A stretch of DNA of 64,000 bases from CAYFKJ01 sp964343605. GTDB taxonomy: Bacteria; Pseudomonadota; Alphaproteobacteria; UBA2966. Location: positions 682,001 to 746,000 of the forward strand of contig CAYFKJ010000002.1 of the NCBI GenBank assembly GCA_964343605.1. Direction: 5' to 3'. This document shows, one piece after another, positions 34,009 to 42,847 of this stretch (within the stretch, counting starts at the first letter, position 1; every line of letters begins with the position of its first letter). A program made the translations under genes and the position numbers. The notes under the pieces are model-generated. The model was not told the origin of the DNA. It saw only the letters and a list, made by a program, of their open reading frames with translations, and made no database searches.

Positions 34009-35313
34009 ATGTCGAACAGCTTTGATGCCGTCATCATCGGTGCCGGCGTGATCGGCTCTGCCATCGCATTCGAGATGTCCAAGGCGGGCAAAAAGACGGT
34101 CAACGTTGACATGCTGCCGGCGGCGGGTCACGGCTCGACCGGCGCCTCCTGCGCCATCATCCGGACTTACTACTCGACGCTCGACGGTACGGCTCTTGCC
34201 TACGAGAGCTATTTCCACTGGAAATCCTGGCCGGACTATGTCGGCACCAGCGACGAACTCGGACTTGCCGAGTTGCGCGAAACCGGCTGCATGGTCATGA
34301 AAACGGAGCACAACGGTAACCTGGAAGGCATCTGCCGTTTGATGGATCAACTTTCCATCGCCTACGAGCATTGGGACGCCGATGCCGTTCGCCGCCGTAT
34401 ACCCGTCTACGACATGCGCCGGTACGCCCCGGCCAAGACCAGGGAAGCAGACGATTTCGGCGAACCCACCGGCGGGGAGTTGACGGGCGCCGTGTTCTTT
34501 CCCAACGGCGGCTACATCAACGACCCCCAGCTCGCCACCCACAACCTGCAACGTGCGGCGGAATCCCATGGCGCCGCCTATCTCTTCAACAAACGCGTTG
34601 TCGAGATTTCCAAAGACGGCGGCCGCGTGAGCGGCGTCGTGCTGGACGACGGCAGCCGATTGGAGGCGCCGGTGGTGATCAACGTCGCCGGTCCCCATTC
34701 CAACGGCATCAACAAACTGGCTGGTGCAGACCTCGACATGAAAATTTCGACGCGCGCCCTGCGCCAGGAAGTCGTGCACGTTCCGGCGCCCGCCGAGTAC
34801 GCCTTCAGCGAGGAGGGCCTGGTGGTTTCCGACAGCGATGTGGCGGTCTACAGCCGCCCCGAAATCGGCAACCACATACTTATCGGCAGCGAAGATCCGG
34901 CCTGTGACGAACCGGAATGGGTCGATCCCGACGATTTCAACCGGGATTTCTCCGAGCAGTGGACCACCCAGGCCCTGCGCATGGCGCAGCGCATTCCCAG
35001 CCTCGGCATCCCCTCGCGCATGCGGGGTGTCGTCGATCTCTACGACGTGACGGAGGATTGGGGGCCGATCTACGATCGGTCTTCCGTCGACGGCTATTAC
35101 ATGGCGGTCGGCACCAGCGGCAACCAGTTCAAGAACGCGCCCGTCGTCGGCGCCTTGATGAACGCCCTGGTCGACTATTGCGAGGCCGGTAAAAACCACG
35201 ACGCCGAACCCATGGCATTTCACCTGCCGATGACCGGCCATACCCTCGACTGCAGGACTTTTTCGCGCCTGCGCGAAATCAATGCCGACAGCAGTTTTTC
35301 GGTGCTCGGATGA
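34009..35313 (+). CDS. DAO-family FAD-dependent oxidoreductase (sarcosine oxidase beta-like)
   Basis: A 434-residue flavoprotein: FDAVIIGAGVIGSAIAFEMS for FAD binding at the N-terminus, STGASCAIIRTYYSTLDG typical of sarcosine oxidase/DAO proteins, VVINVAGPHSNGINKLAG in the middle, and GYYMAVGTSGNQFKNAPVVG near the C-terminus. It probably oxidises a secondary or tertiary amine or an amino acid; sarcosine or a related N-methyl compound is likely from context. Start at the ATG at 34009 with GGGAGAG upstream; the open frame back to 33151 is the shadow of the MttB-type gene. No alpha, gamma or delta subunits are nearby, so it is not the heterotetrameric enzyme. Confidence 0.87.
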   Translation: MSNSFDAVIIGAGVIGSAIAFEMSKAGKKTVNVDMLPAAGHGSTGASCAIIRTYYSTLDGTALAYESYFHWKSWPDYVGTSDELGLAELRETGCMVMKTEHNGNLEGICRLMDQLSIAYEHWDADAVRRRIPVYDMRRYAPAKTREADDFGEPTGGELTGAVFFPNGGYINDPQLATHNLQRAAESHGAAYLFNKRVVEISKDGGRVSGVVLDDGSRLEAPVVINVAGPHSNGINKLAGADLDMKISTRALRQEVVHVPAPAEYAFSEEGLVVSDSDVAVYSRPEIGNHILIGSEDPACDEPEWVDPDDFNRDFSEQWTTQALRMAQRIPSLGIPSRMRGVVDLYDVTEDWGPIYDRSSVDGYYMAVGTSGNQFKNAPVVGALMNALVDYCEAGKNHDAEPMAFHLPMTGHTLDCRTFSRLREINADSSFSVLG

Positions 35314-35451
35314 GCTTGGGCATTTCGTCGATGGCGGAAATAGGCGATAGTCCGGTCGCACTTTGGTAATTGCCAAAAAATTTAGGGCTTTAGCGTTGCC
35401 CTCGGCAGATCTCAAGTGTGCCGGGTTGGGCGGTATTTTCGGAGAGACGAT

Positions 35452-37143
35452 ATGAGCAGCGACATTGAAATTGCACGCGGCGCATCGATGCAACCGATCG
35501 AAGCGATCGGTGAAAGGGTGGATATTCCGGCATCGGCGCTCTACCGTTACGGTGAGCACAAGGCGAAGGTGACCCCTGAGTTTCTGGCGTCGCTGGAGGG
35601 CAACAAGGACGGCAAGCTCATATTGGTGACGGCGATCACGCCGACGCCGGCAGGCGAGGGAAAAACCACCACCAGCGTCGGCCTCGGCGACGCGCTCAAC
35701 CGTCTGGGCAAGCGCACCATGATCTGCCTGCGGGAGCCCAGTCTCGGACCGTGCTTCGGCGTCAAGGGCGGCGCGGCCGGCGGCGGTCATGCCCAGGTGG
35801 TGCCGATGGAGGACATCAACCTCCATTTTACCGGCGACTTCCACGCCATTGGCGCCGCTAACAACCTGCTGGCGGCGCTCCTGGACAATCACATCTACTG
35901 GGGCAACGAAAGCAACATCGATGAACGCCGCATCACCTGGAAGCGCGTCGTCGACATGAACGACCGGGCCCTGCGCAGTGTCGTTAATTCGCTGGGCGGC
36001 GTCGCCAACGGCTTTCCCCGCGAGGACGGCTTCGACATCACGGTGGCGTCGGAGGTCATGGCGATCTTCTGCCTGGCCACCGATCTCGACGACCTCAAGC
36101 GGCGCCTGGCCAACATCATCGTCGGCCGCACACGGACGCGCGAGCCCATTTACGCCAAGGACATCAAGGCCGAAGGATCCATGACGGCCCTCCTGCGCGA
36201 CGCCCTCATGCCCAATCTGGTGCAGACGCTGGAGAACAACCCGGCCTTCATTCACGGCGGTCCGTTCGCCAACATCGCGCACGGCTGCAATTCGGTAATC
36301 GCCACCCGGACGGCGCTGAAGATGGCCGATTACGTGGTGACCGAGGCGGGCTTCGGAGCCGATCTCGGGGCCGAGAAGTTCTTCGACATCAAGTGCCGCA
36401 AGGCCGGCCTCGAGCCCTCGGCGGCGGTGCTGGTGGCGACCATCCGGGCGTTGAAGATGCATGGCGGCGTGGCCAAGGGCGACTTGGGTACAGAAGATGT
36501 CCAGGCCGTTACGGACGGCTGTGTCAACCTCGCCCGCCACGTCGAGAACCTGCATGCCTTCGGCGTGCCCATCGCAGTGGCCATCAACCGCTTCTCGGAG
36601 GACACGGACGAGGAAATCGCGGCCGTCCACCAGGCTTGCGCCGAACTGGGCGTCGAAGCCCACGAGTGCACGCACTGGGCCGACGGCGGTGCCGGGGCGG
36701 AAGGCTTGGCCGAAGCGGTCGTCAAGCTGGCCGACCGCGAGGGCGTGGAACCGGGTGTCGTGGGTGAGGGCTTCCGCCTGCTCTATCCGGACGACCTGCC
36801 GTTATGGGAAAAGGTGCGGACCATCGCCCAGCGCCTCTACGGCGCCCGCGGCATCATCGCCGATCAGCGCGTCCGCGATCAGTTCAGCGACCTGCAGGAC
36901 CAGGGTTTCGGACACTATCCCGTCTGCATCGCCAAGACGCAGTACAGTTTCTCGACCGATCCGTCGCTCAAGGGCGCGCCAAGCAACCACGTCGTCCCGG
37001 TGCGGGAAATCCGCCTATCGTCTGGAGCCGAATTCGTCGTCGTCGTTTGCGGCGACATCATGACGATGCCGGGCCTTCCCCGTGTGCCGGCGGCCAACAA
37101 CATCAACGTCGATGAGGCGGGACAGATCCAGGGATTGTTCTAG
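35452..37143 (+). CDS. fhs: Formate-tetrahydrofolate ligase
   Basis: A 563-residue enzyme joining formate, ATP and THF to 10-formyl-THF; in catabolism it can run backwards and yield ATP. TPTPAGEGKTTTSVGLGDAL near residue 64 is the ATP-binding loop, followed by REPSLGPCFGVKGGAAGGG and HFTGDFHAIGAANNLLAA, both strong family signatures, and FGADLGAEKFFDIKCR. I start at the ATG at 35452 with GGAGAGACG upstream. The Rieske gene follows after nine bases, so they are probably co-transcribed. It supplies the formate end of the methyl oxidation route suggested by the corrinoid operon. Confidence 0.96.
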   Translation: MSSDIEIARGASMQPIEAIGERVDIPASALYRYGEHKAKVTPEFLASLEGNKDGKLILVTAITPTPAGEGKTTTSVGLGDALNRLGKRTMICLREPSLGPCFGVKGGAAGGGHAQVVPMEDINLHFTGDFHAIGAANNLLAALLDNHIYWGNESNIDERRITWKRVVDMNDRALRSVVNSLGGVANGFPREDGFDITVASEVMAIFCLATDLDDLKRRLANIIVGRTRTREPIYAKDIKAEGSMTALLRDALMPNLVQTLENNPAFIHGGPFANIAHGCNSVIATRTALKMADYVVTEAGFGADLGAEKFFDIKCRKAGLEPSAAVLVATIRALKMHGGVAKGDLGTEDVQAVTDGCVNLARHVENLHAFGVPIAVAINRFSEDTDEEIAAVHQACAELGVEAHECTHWADGGAGAEGLAEAVVKLADREGVEPGVVGEGFRLLYPDDLPLWEKVRTIAQRLYGARGIIADQRVRDQFSDLQDQGFGHYPVCIAKTQYSFSTDPSLKGAPSNHVVPVREIRLSSGAEFVVVVCGDIMTMPGLPRVPAANNINVDEAGQIQGLF

Positions 37144-37152
37144 AATATCCGG

Positions 37153-38304
37153 ATGGACAGGCAGACCGAGCTCGGGCTGATCGAACGCATCCTCGACTAT
37201 GTCGAGGAACGCTCGACCGACATGATCGGCGAAACCGGGAAGCTGCCGGTCGACCGGTACTACGATCCCGAGCGCTTCGAGAAGGAGCGGGACATCGTTT
37301 TCGGCACCCTGCCGCGGGCGGTGGGGCACGTCTCGCAAATCCCCGGCAGCGGCGATTTCTTCACGGTCGAAGCCGGCGACCAGCCCTTGTTGGTGGTGCG
37401 GCGCGCGGACGGCGGGCTCAACGCTTTTCTCAACGTCTGCCGCCATCGTGGCGCGCGTCTGGAGTGGGAAGCGCAGGGCCGGGGGCGCAAACACTTCGTC
37501 TGCCGCTATCACGGCTGGTCCTACAACACGGAAGGTGAACTGGTGGGCTTGCCCGGCGCCGCCGGATTCCCCGATCTCACGCGCGAGCTACATGGCCTGA
37601 AAAGGCTCGCCGTGGAGGAGCGTCACGGGTTCGTCTGGGTGCACCCTACGCCCGGCGTCGAATTGGATGTCGCCGACTATTTGGGAGAGCTTGACGGCGA
37701 ACTCTCGGGCTTCGGCCTGGAGAGCCACGTTCACCATGCTCCCAGGCGTTTCACCAAGCGTATCAACTGGAAGCTTGTGATCGACACCTTCCTTGAGGGG
37801 TACCACGTCAATTCCGCTCATGCCGCAACCATCGCGCCGATGTTCCTCAACAATATCGGAACCTATGACCGCTTCGGCATGCACCAGCGAACGGTGTTTC
37901 CTAAGAAATCGATCAGGGATTTGCGGAACTCGCCGGCCGAGAACTGGCGGATCCGCGATCACGCCAACATCCTCTACGTGCTGTTTCCCAATACCATGGT
38001 CTTGGTTCAGCCCGATCACATGGCCGTCTTTCACGGCTATCCGGACGGCATCGACGGGGTCGTTGTGGACGCCTACGTATTGCTGCCGGAACACCCGGAT
38101 ACGCACAAAGCCGCCGCCTACTGGCAGAAGAATATCGATATCCTGTTCGGCGCGCTGGAGGAGGACTTCGATATGGCGGAGTCGGTGCAGGCGGGTGTCC
38201 GCTCCGGCGCCAATGAGACGTTGACCTTCGGGCGTTTCGAGCAGGGGCTATCCTGGTTCCATGAAAATGTCGACCGGACAATTTCGGGCCAACACCTTCC
38301 TTAG
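37153..38304 (+). CDS. Rieske non-heme iron oxygenase, GbcA-like
   Basis: A 383-residue oxygenase alpha subunit. The Rieske 2Fe-2S site is CRHRGA at about residue 97 and CRYHGW at about 117. The catalytic domain has NWKLVIDTFLEGYHVNSAHA, which supplies the two His ligands of the mononuclear iron. The size and composition suit the family of GbcA (glycine betaine monooxygenase) and stachydrine/carnitine demethylases, which remove an N-methyl group as formaldehyde using O2. No reductase gene (GbcB) is adjacent, so electrons must come from elsewhere. Placement behind fhs supports N-demethylation, but the substrate is inferred. Confidence 0.85.
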   Translation: MDRQTELGLIERILDYVEERSTDMIGETGKLPVDRYYDPERFEKERDIVFGTLPRAVGHVSQIPGSGDFFTVEAGDQPLLVVRRADGGLNAFLNVCRHRGARLEWEAQGRGRKHFVCRYHGWSYNTEGELVGLPGAAGFPDLTRELHGLKRLAVEERHGFVWVHPTPGVELDVADYLGELDGELSGFGLESHVHHAPRRFTKRINWKLVIDTFLEGYHVNSAHAATIAPMFLNNIGTYDRFGMHQRTVFPKKSIRDLRNSPAENWRIRDHANILYVLFPNTMVLVQPDHMAVFHGYPDGIDGVVVDAYVLLPEHPDTHKAAAYWQKNIDILFGALEEDFDMAESVQAGVRSGANETLTFGRFEQGLSWFHENVDRTISGQHLP

Positions 38305-38341
38305 GCCGAACTGACGCAATCCTTATTCACCCAGAGGTGAG

Positions 38342-38370
38342 TTGGATGCAAAGGAATTGATACCTATAAT
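38342..38370 (+). promoter_or_regulatory. Sigma-70-type promoter for the hybrid kinase gene
   Basis: TTGGAT at 38342-38347 and TATAAT at 38365-38370 are separated by 17 bases, a near-ideal vegetative promoter. Transcription would start near 38377, about 60 bases before the kinase ATG. Confidence 0.65.
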
Positions 38371-38439
38371 TTGCTGCAAGGGGCGCATGTGTAGCGATTC
38401 TGGACGGCGTCGGGGACCTGCCGGAAACAGGATGGAAGC

Positions 38440-41400
38440 ATGCCCAATCTGCGCGTGGACAGCGTTACCAAAAGTCTGCTTGGTCAGTCGCACTTTGGCG
38501 TCGCCTATGTCCGCCGTCGGGACGGAAAAATCATCGAGGCAAATCAGCGTTTTGCGGACCTTCTCGGGTGCGAGCATCCGGACGATTTGGAGAGCCTGTC
38601 CAACCTGACCGATCTGATCCGCGATCCCGAACTAAGGGAACGGCTATCGCGGGAACGCCTGGATCAGGTCGACTCGGCGGGGCTTGAGGTCGAATTTTAC
38701 CGCGATGACGGATCGGAAACATGGTGTCTCCTCAACCACCTTCCGCATCCGTCCGACAACGCCGGTCTCCTTGTTCTCATCGACATCACCGCTTTGAAGC
38801 ACGGTGAAATGGCAGCCCGCCAACATGCGGACCTGCTTCAGTCAATCGTCGACAGCGCGCCACTCGATATCAACGTCAAGGATCTCGACGGTAAATACCT
38901 TGAGGTCAACAAGAACTTTCTCGCGAGCATTGGCCTGCCGAAGTCCGAGGTGATCGGCAAAAGCTTCACCGAGACGTTTGGAGAAGAAATCGGAGAGGCC
39001 ATCCAGAAGATCGATGAGGAAGTCATCAATTCCGACTCGACCATCAGACGCGAAGTCACCTATCCCACCATCCACGGCGACCGGCCTTACTACACGATCA
39101 AGTTCCCCATCCACGGCGACAAGGGAGATGTGGAAGCCGTCGGGACCATCTCCTCGAACATTTCCGACCTAAAAGTTGCCGAGGGCGCGCTGCGGGAGAG
39201 CGAGGAGCGGTTTCGGGATTTCGCCGAATCGACCTCGGATTGGGTCTGGGAAACGGACGCCGATCTGCGCTTTACCCTGATGAGCGAAAACCATTCACGC
39301 GTGACCGGTCTGAAACCCGAGATATTCATCGGCAAGACGCTTCGTGAGGTCGGCAACCCCGAATTTCCGACGACGGAATGGAATAGCGTGGTTTCCGACA
39401 TGGAGGCGCATGTGCCGATGCGTGATCGTGAAATCGCGCGTCGTCACCCGGATGGTCATGTCGTTTATTTTTCCGTCAGCGGTAAGCCCCTGTTCGATGA
39501 GGCGGGCCGGTTCAAGGGTTACCGTGGGACGGGAACGGACCACTCGGAGGAAAAGGAAGCCATTCGCAGGTTGCGACTGCAGGCCCTCATCAACAAACAG
39601 ATGTCGGATGGCGTTATCGTGACCGACATGGACGGCACCATCATGGATTGCAATCCCGCCGCCGAGAAAATGTTCGGTTACGGCCCGGGCGAAATGACCG
39701 GACTTCCCACAAGCGAGGTGCACCACGACGCGGTTCCCGGAACGACCATGCAAATGATAACCGAGTCCATGAACATGGACGGCAGCTTTGCCGGCGAAAT
39801 CGAAATCCTGCGAAAGGACGGCGAGGTGAGGTTCTTCGAAGTCTCGGTCATGCCGCTGCGCGACGAATCAGGCGACGTGATCGCGAGGGTCGGCGTCAAC
39901 CGAGATATCACCGAAAGACGCCGCTCCGAGGAGGAGGACAAGAAAAAATCCGATCTCGCGCTGTTGCTGCGTAAGACCGCTATCGACGCCAACAAGGCCA
40001 TTGAATTCGAGGAGGCCATAAGAACCTGTGTCGAAACCGTGATCGACTACACCGGCTGGCCTGTCGGCCATGTTTACTTGGTGTCGGAATACGATCCGGG
40101 ATTGCTGGTGCCGTCCGGTATCTGGCATCTCGAAGATCCGGATGCCTTTGCTTCGTTTGTGAGGGCGACCGAGGCGACCAATTTCGGCTTGGGCGAAGGT
40201 CTCCCCGGCCGTGTTTTCGCCAGCGGCGAACCTTCATGGATCGTCGACGTGACGGTTGACCCCAATTTTCCCAGGGCGAAATTGGCCGACGACATCGGTG
40301 TTCGAGGCGCTTTCGCGTTTCCGGTAATTGCGACAGGCGAGATCGTCGCCGTTCTGGAGTTTTTTGATCGCGATCCGGCAAAGCCCGACGAACTTCTGAT
40401 GGCGACGGTAGGCCACATCGGCGGTCAGCTTGGCAGGGTTGCCGAAAGGACCACCGCGCAGAACGAATTGGCCAAGTACAGGGACCACTTGGAGGAACTT
40501 GTCGACGAACGGACCTTGGCTCTTGAACAGACCGAAGACGCGCTGCGCCAATCGCAGAAAATGGAGGCCATCGGCCAGTTGACGGGCGGAATATCGCACG
40601 ACTTCAACAACCTGCTCTCGGTCATCATGGGCAACGCCGAACTGCTTGAAGAATACTCGGATGGTCGGAGCGACGAAGAAAGGGAACTTCTGGCCGCCGT
40701 CATCCGTTCGGCCAACCGCGGCGCCGAATTGACCCACCGCCTGCTGGCGTTTTCGAGAAACCAGACATTGAATCCCGAAAGTATTCACCTCGGCGACCAG
40801 GTTCGCGGTATGACCGGAATTCTCAAACGAAGCCTGGGCGAAACCATCGAGGTCACGACCTCCGAGGGGTTGGACCTGTGGCCGGCCTACGCCGATCCGG
40901 GCCAGGTCGAGAATGCCTTGCTCAACCTCGCCATCAATGCCCGTGACGCCATGCCCGAGGGCGGCAAGCTGGCGATCGAAACCTTCAATGTGACGCTGGA
41001 TGAGGCGTATGTGCAGACACAAACCGATTTGGAGGCTGGTGAATATGTCGTTTTGTCTGTTTCCGATACCGGCACCGGCATGTCGAAAGAGGTGGCCAGC
41101 CGGGTAATCGAGCCGTTTTACACGACCAAGGAAGGGACGGGCCTCGGCCTCAGCATGGTGTTCGGCTTCGCCAAACAATCCGGCGGTCATCTTGCGATCT
41201 CCAGCGAGGAGGGTGTCGGTACGAGCGTCAAATTGCACCTTCCGAGAAGCCGGGCCGAGGTGGAAGCCACTGTGATCCAAGAAGACATTCGCGGGGCGAC
41301 TTCCCCGGACGAAGTCGTCATGGTCGTCGAGGATGATGTGGAAGTCCGCAAGCTTGTCGTATCGTTGCTTTCCTCACTCGGCTACCAGACCTTGGAAGCA

Positions 41401-41706
41401 AGCGACGGGCCCGCTTCCCTGGACCTGTTCCGCTCCGATGCCCGGATCGATCTTTTGCTCACGGACATCGTTCTGCCCGGCGGTTTTCTGGGGGCCGAGG
41501 TTGCCCGCCAGGCCAGAAGGCTGCGGCCCGCCATCAAGGTCATGTACATGTCCGGCTACACCGACAACGCGGCCTTTGACCGGAGCGAATGGGTGGGCGG
41601 CGGAATTCTGATCCAGAAACCCTTCCGGAAATTCGATCTTGCCAAGAAGGTTCGCGACGTCCTGGACCGTCCGGCCGGCAAGAAAGCGGATCGCCGGCCA
41701 GGCTGA
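38440..41706 (+). CDS. Multi-PAS/GAF hybrid histidine kinase with receiver domain
   Basis: A 1088-residue soluble sensor with no clear membrane helix. In order: about four PAS domains (residues 20-500; the third begins RFRDFAESTSDWVWETDADL), a GAF domain (about 515-670), a short coiled coil (LEELVDERTLALEQTEDALR), HisKA with phospho-acceptor His near 718 in GGISHDFNNLLSVIMGNAEL, HATPase (SDTGTGMSKEV, GTGLGLSMVFGF), and a receiver with Asp near 1008 in LLLTDIVLPGG. It should sense an internal or redox/light signal and pass phosphate to its own receiver and on to an unseen partner. PAS modules resemble those of the kinase at 45250. Confidence 0.92.
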   Translation: MPNLRVDSVTKSLLGQSHFGVAYVRRRDGKIIEANQRFADLLGCEHPDDLESLSNLTDLIRDPELRERLSRERLDQVDSAGLEVEFYRDDGSETWCLLNHLPHPSDNAGLLVLIDITALKHGEMAARQHADLLQSIVDSAPLDINVKDLDGKYLEVNKNFLASIGLPKSEVIGKSFTETFGEEIGEAIQKIDEEVINSDSTIRREVTYPTIHGDRPYYTIKFPIHGDKGDVEAVGTISSNISDLKVAEGALRESEERFRDFAESTSDWVWETDADLRFTLMSENHSRVTGLKPEIFIGKTLREVGNPEFPTTEWNSVVSDMEAHVPMRDREIARRHPDGHVVYFSVSGKPLFDEAGRFKGYRGTGTDHSEEKEAIRRLRLQALINKQMSDGVIVTDMDGTIMDCNPAAEKMFGYGPGEMTGLPTSEVHHDAVPGTTMQMITESMNMDGSFAGEIEILRKDGEVRFFEVSVMPLRDESGDVIARVGVNRDITERRRSEEEDKKKSDLALLLRKTAIDANKAIEFEEAIRTCVETVIDYTGWPVGHVYLVSEYDPGLLVPSGIWHLEDPDAFASFVRATEATNFGLGEGLPGRVFASGEPSWIVDVTVDPNFPRAKLADDIGVRGAFAFPVIATGEIVAVLEFFDRDPAKPDELLMATVGHIGGQLGRVAERTTAQNELAKYRDHLEELVDERTLALEQTEDALRQSQKMEAIGQLTGGISHDFNNLLSVIMGNAELLEEYSDGRSDEERELLAAVIRSANRGAELTHRLLAFSRNQTLNPESIHLGDQVRGMTGILKRSLGETIEVTTSEGLDLWPAYADPGQVENALLNLAINARDAMPEGGKLAIETFNVTLDEAYVQTQTDLEAGEYVVLSVSDTGTGMSKEVASRVIEPFYTTKEGTGLGLSMVFGFAKQSGGHLAISSEEGVGTSVKLHLPRSRAEVEATVIQEDIRGATSPDEVVMVVEDDVEVRKLVVSLLSSLGYQTLEASDGPASLDLFRSDARIDLLLTDIVLPGGFLGAEVARQARRLRPAIKVMYMSGYTDNAAFDRSEWVGGGILIQKPFRKFDLAKKVRDVLDRPAGKKADRRPG

Positions 41707-41725
41707 CAATGCCAAGCAGACGCCG

Positions 41726-42058
41726 GTGTTCGGCACGCCGACCGTTTTTCTTATTTCCGAAAGCGAGAACGTGACGTCCGGACTGCCGAGCTACATCCAC
41801 CCGAAGGTCTTCGAGAAAGTCTTCGCGTACGTCGTTGAGAAGGGTAATCGCGGGGCTGCAATGATCGAGCGGATCAAGTCGCGCTTGAAAATGCAAGCCG
41901 CAGGCGTGCGACAGACCTCGAATATTAGCGAAATATTCACGGGATACGGCTTTACTTCAAAGGTTTATACGCTTTTGTTGACCTATCATCTCGGTTATTG
42001 TCTCCGGGGCCGTGCCTTGACACGCATAGGGTTGCCGCCGGATCATCGGACGGGGTGA
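41726..42058 (+). CDS. Doubtful small ORF between kinase and coiled-coil gene
   Basis: About 110 residues if started at the GTG at 41726; the frame stays open back to 41639 inside the kinase. The peptide (TVFLISESENVTSGLPSYIH, then HPKVFEKVFAYVVEKG and AAMIERIKSRLKM) looks protein-like and helical, but I recognise no family and see no ribosome site. The rest of the 370-base interval holds nothing else I can name. It may be a real short gene, a remnant of a longer one, or chance. Confidence 0.3.
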   Translation: MFGTPTVFLISESENVTSGLPSYIHPKVFEKVFAYVVEKGNRGAAMIERIKSRLKMQAAGVRQTSNISEIFTGYGFTSKVYTLLLTYHLGYCLRGRALTRIGLPPDHRTG

Positions 42059-42076
42059 GGAGAACCGGATTAGGGG

Positions 42077-42847
42077 ATGATTGAAAGCCAGCGACTTGTG
42101 AGATCACAGGCCGATGCGCACGGTGGTGGAACGCTTGCCGCCGCCGGGCCGGAATTTGTCTCGGCAGACGCCCTCTACAAGGCGGAAACCGAGATTCGGC
42201 ACCTCAAGGGCACCGTTCAGTCCTTGCGTGACGAGTTGGAAAGACGCCAGTTCCGCACGGAACAGGACGTCCAGGACGCCGTGTCGTCGTCCAACGATGA
42301 AATCCTCCAGCTCAAGAGCAGTGTTCAGGTCTTGCGCGACGAGATGGAAAACATGCGGTTCGACAAGGAAGAGGCCGTCCAATCCGCCGTTGCCGCCTCG
42401 AACGACGAAATAAGCCAACTGCGGGCGACCGCGCAAAAACTGCGCGACGAGATGGAAAACATGCGCTTCGACAAGGAAGAAGCGGTCCAGCTTGCGGTCT
42501 CCAATGCCAGCGACGAAATTCAGCAGCTCCGCGCGACCGTACAATCGCTTCGCGATGAACTGGAATCGGTAAGGTTCGAAAAGGACGAGGCCGTGCAGCA
42601 GGCGACTTTGAACGCCACCGACGAAATCGCGCAATTACGGGGCACTGCTCAAACCTTGAGGGACGAACTGGAAACCAGCACCGCCCGCCTCCAGGAGGAA
42701 ATTCAGGACAACGAGCGGAATTTCCGGGACGAAAAACGTCACCTTCAGGAAATGATCGGCGTGTTGCGCGACGAGTTGGAGGTCAAGGGTAAGAAGGCTG
42801 CCGGGGGTAAGAAAGGCAAAACGGGGAAGCGTCATGGCAAAAAGTAA
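42077..42847 (+). CDS. Coiled-coil protein with 36-residue tandem repeats
   Basis: A 256-residue highly charged protein made almost wholly of a repeating unit of 36 residues beginning LRDE(L/M)E and ending in an (I/L)xQLRxTxQ helix, for example LRDEMENMRFDKEEAVQSAV. Four full units and flanking partial ones span about residues 50-230. It ends in a Lys/Gly-rich tail (KGKKAAGGKKGKTGKRHGKK) that could bind nucleic acid or membrane. No enzyme domain. It overlaps the start of the GAF-cyclase gene by 14 bases, so the two are coupled, and a scaffold or partner role for that cyclase is reasonable. Confidence 0.8.
   Translation: MIESQRLVRSQADAHGGGTLAAAGPEFVSADALYKAETEIRHLKGTVQSLRDELERRQFRTEQDVQDAVSSSNDEILQLKSSVQVLRDEMENMRFDKEEAVQSAVAASNDEISQLRATAQKLRDEMENMRFDKEEAVQLAVSNASDEIQQLRATVQSLRDELESVRFEKDEAVQQATLNATDEIAQLRGTAQTLRDELETSTARLQEEIQDNERNFRDEKRHLQEMIGVLRDELEVKGKKAAGGKKGKTGKRHGKK
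42224..42763 (+). repeat. 108-bp in-frame tandem repeat
   Basis: Units begin at 42224, 42332, 42440, 42548 and 42656, each 108 bases apart; the second and third share near-identical stretches of roughly 50 bases (around 42333 and 42441), the others are more diverged. This suggests stepwise duplication, with the middle copies most recent. Confidence 0.85.

Noticed and set aside
33970..36675. 901-residue open frame on the minus strand opposite the DAO oxidase and fhs genes
   Set aside because: Antisense shadow of two well-recognised genes in high-GC DNA; its translation has no known domain.
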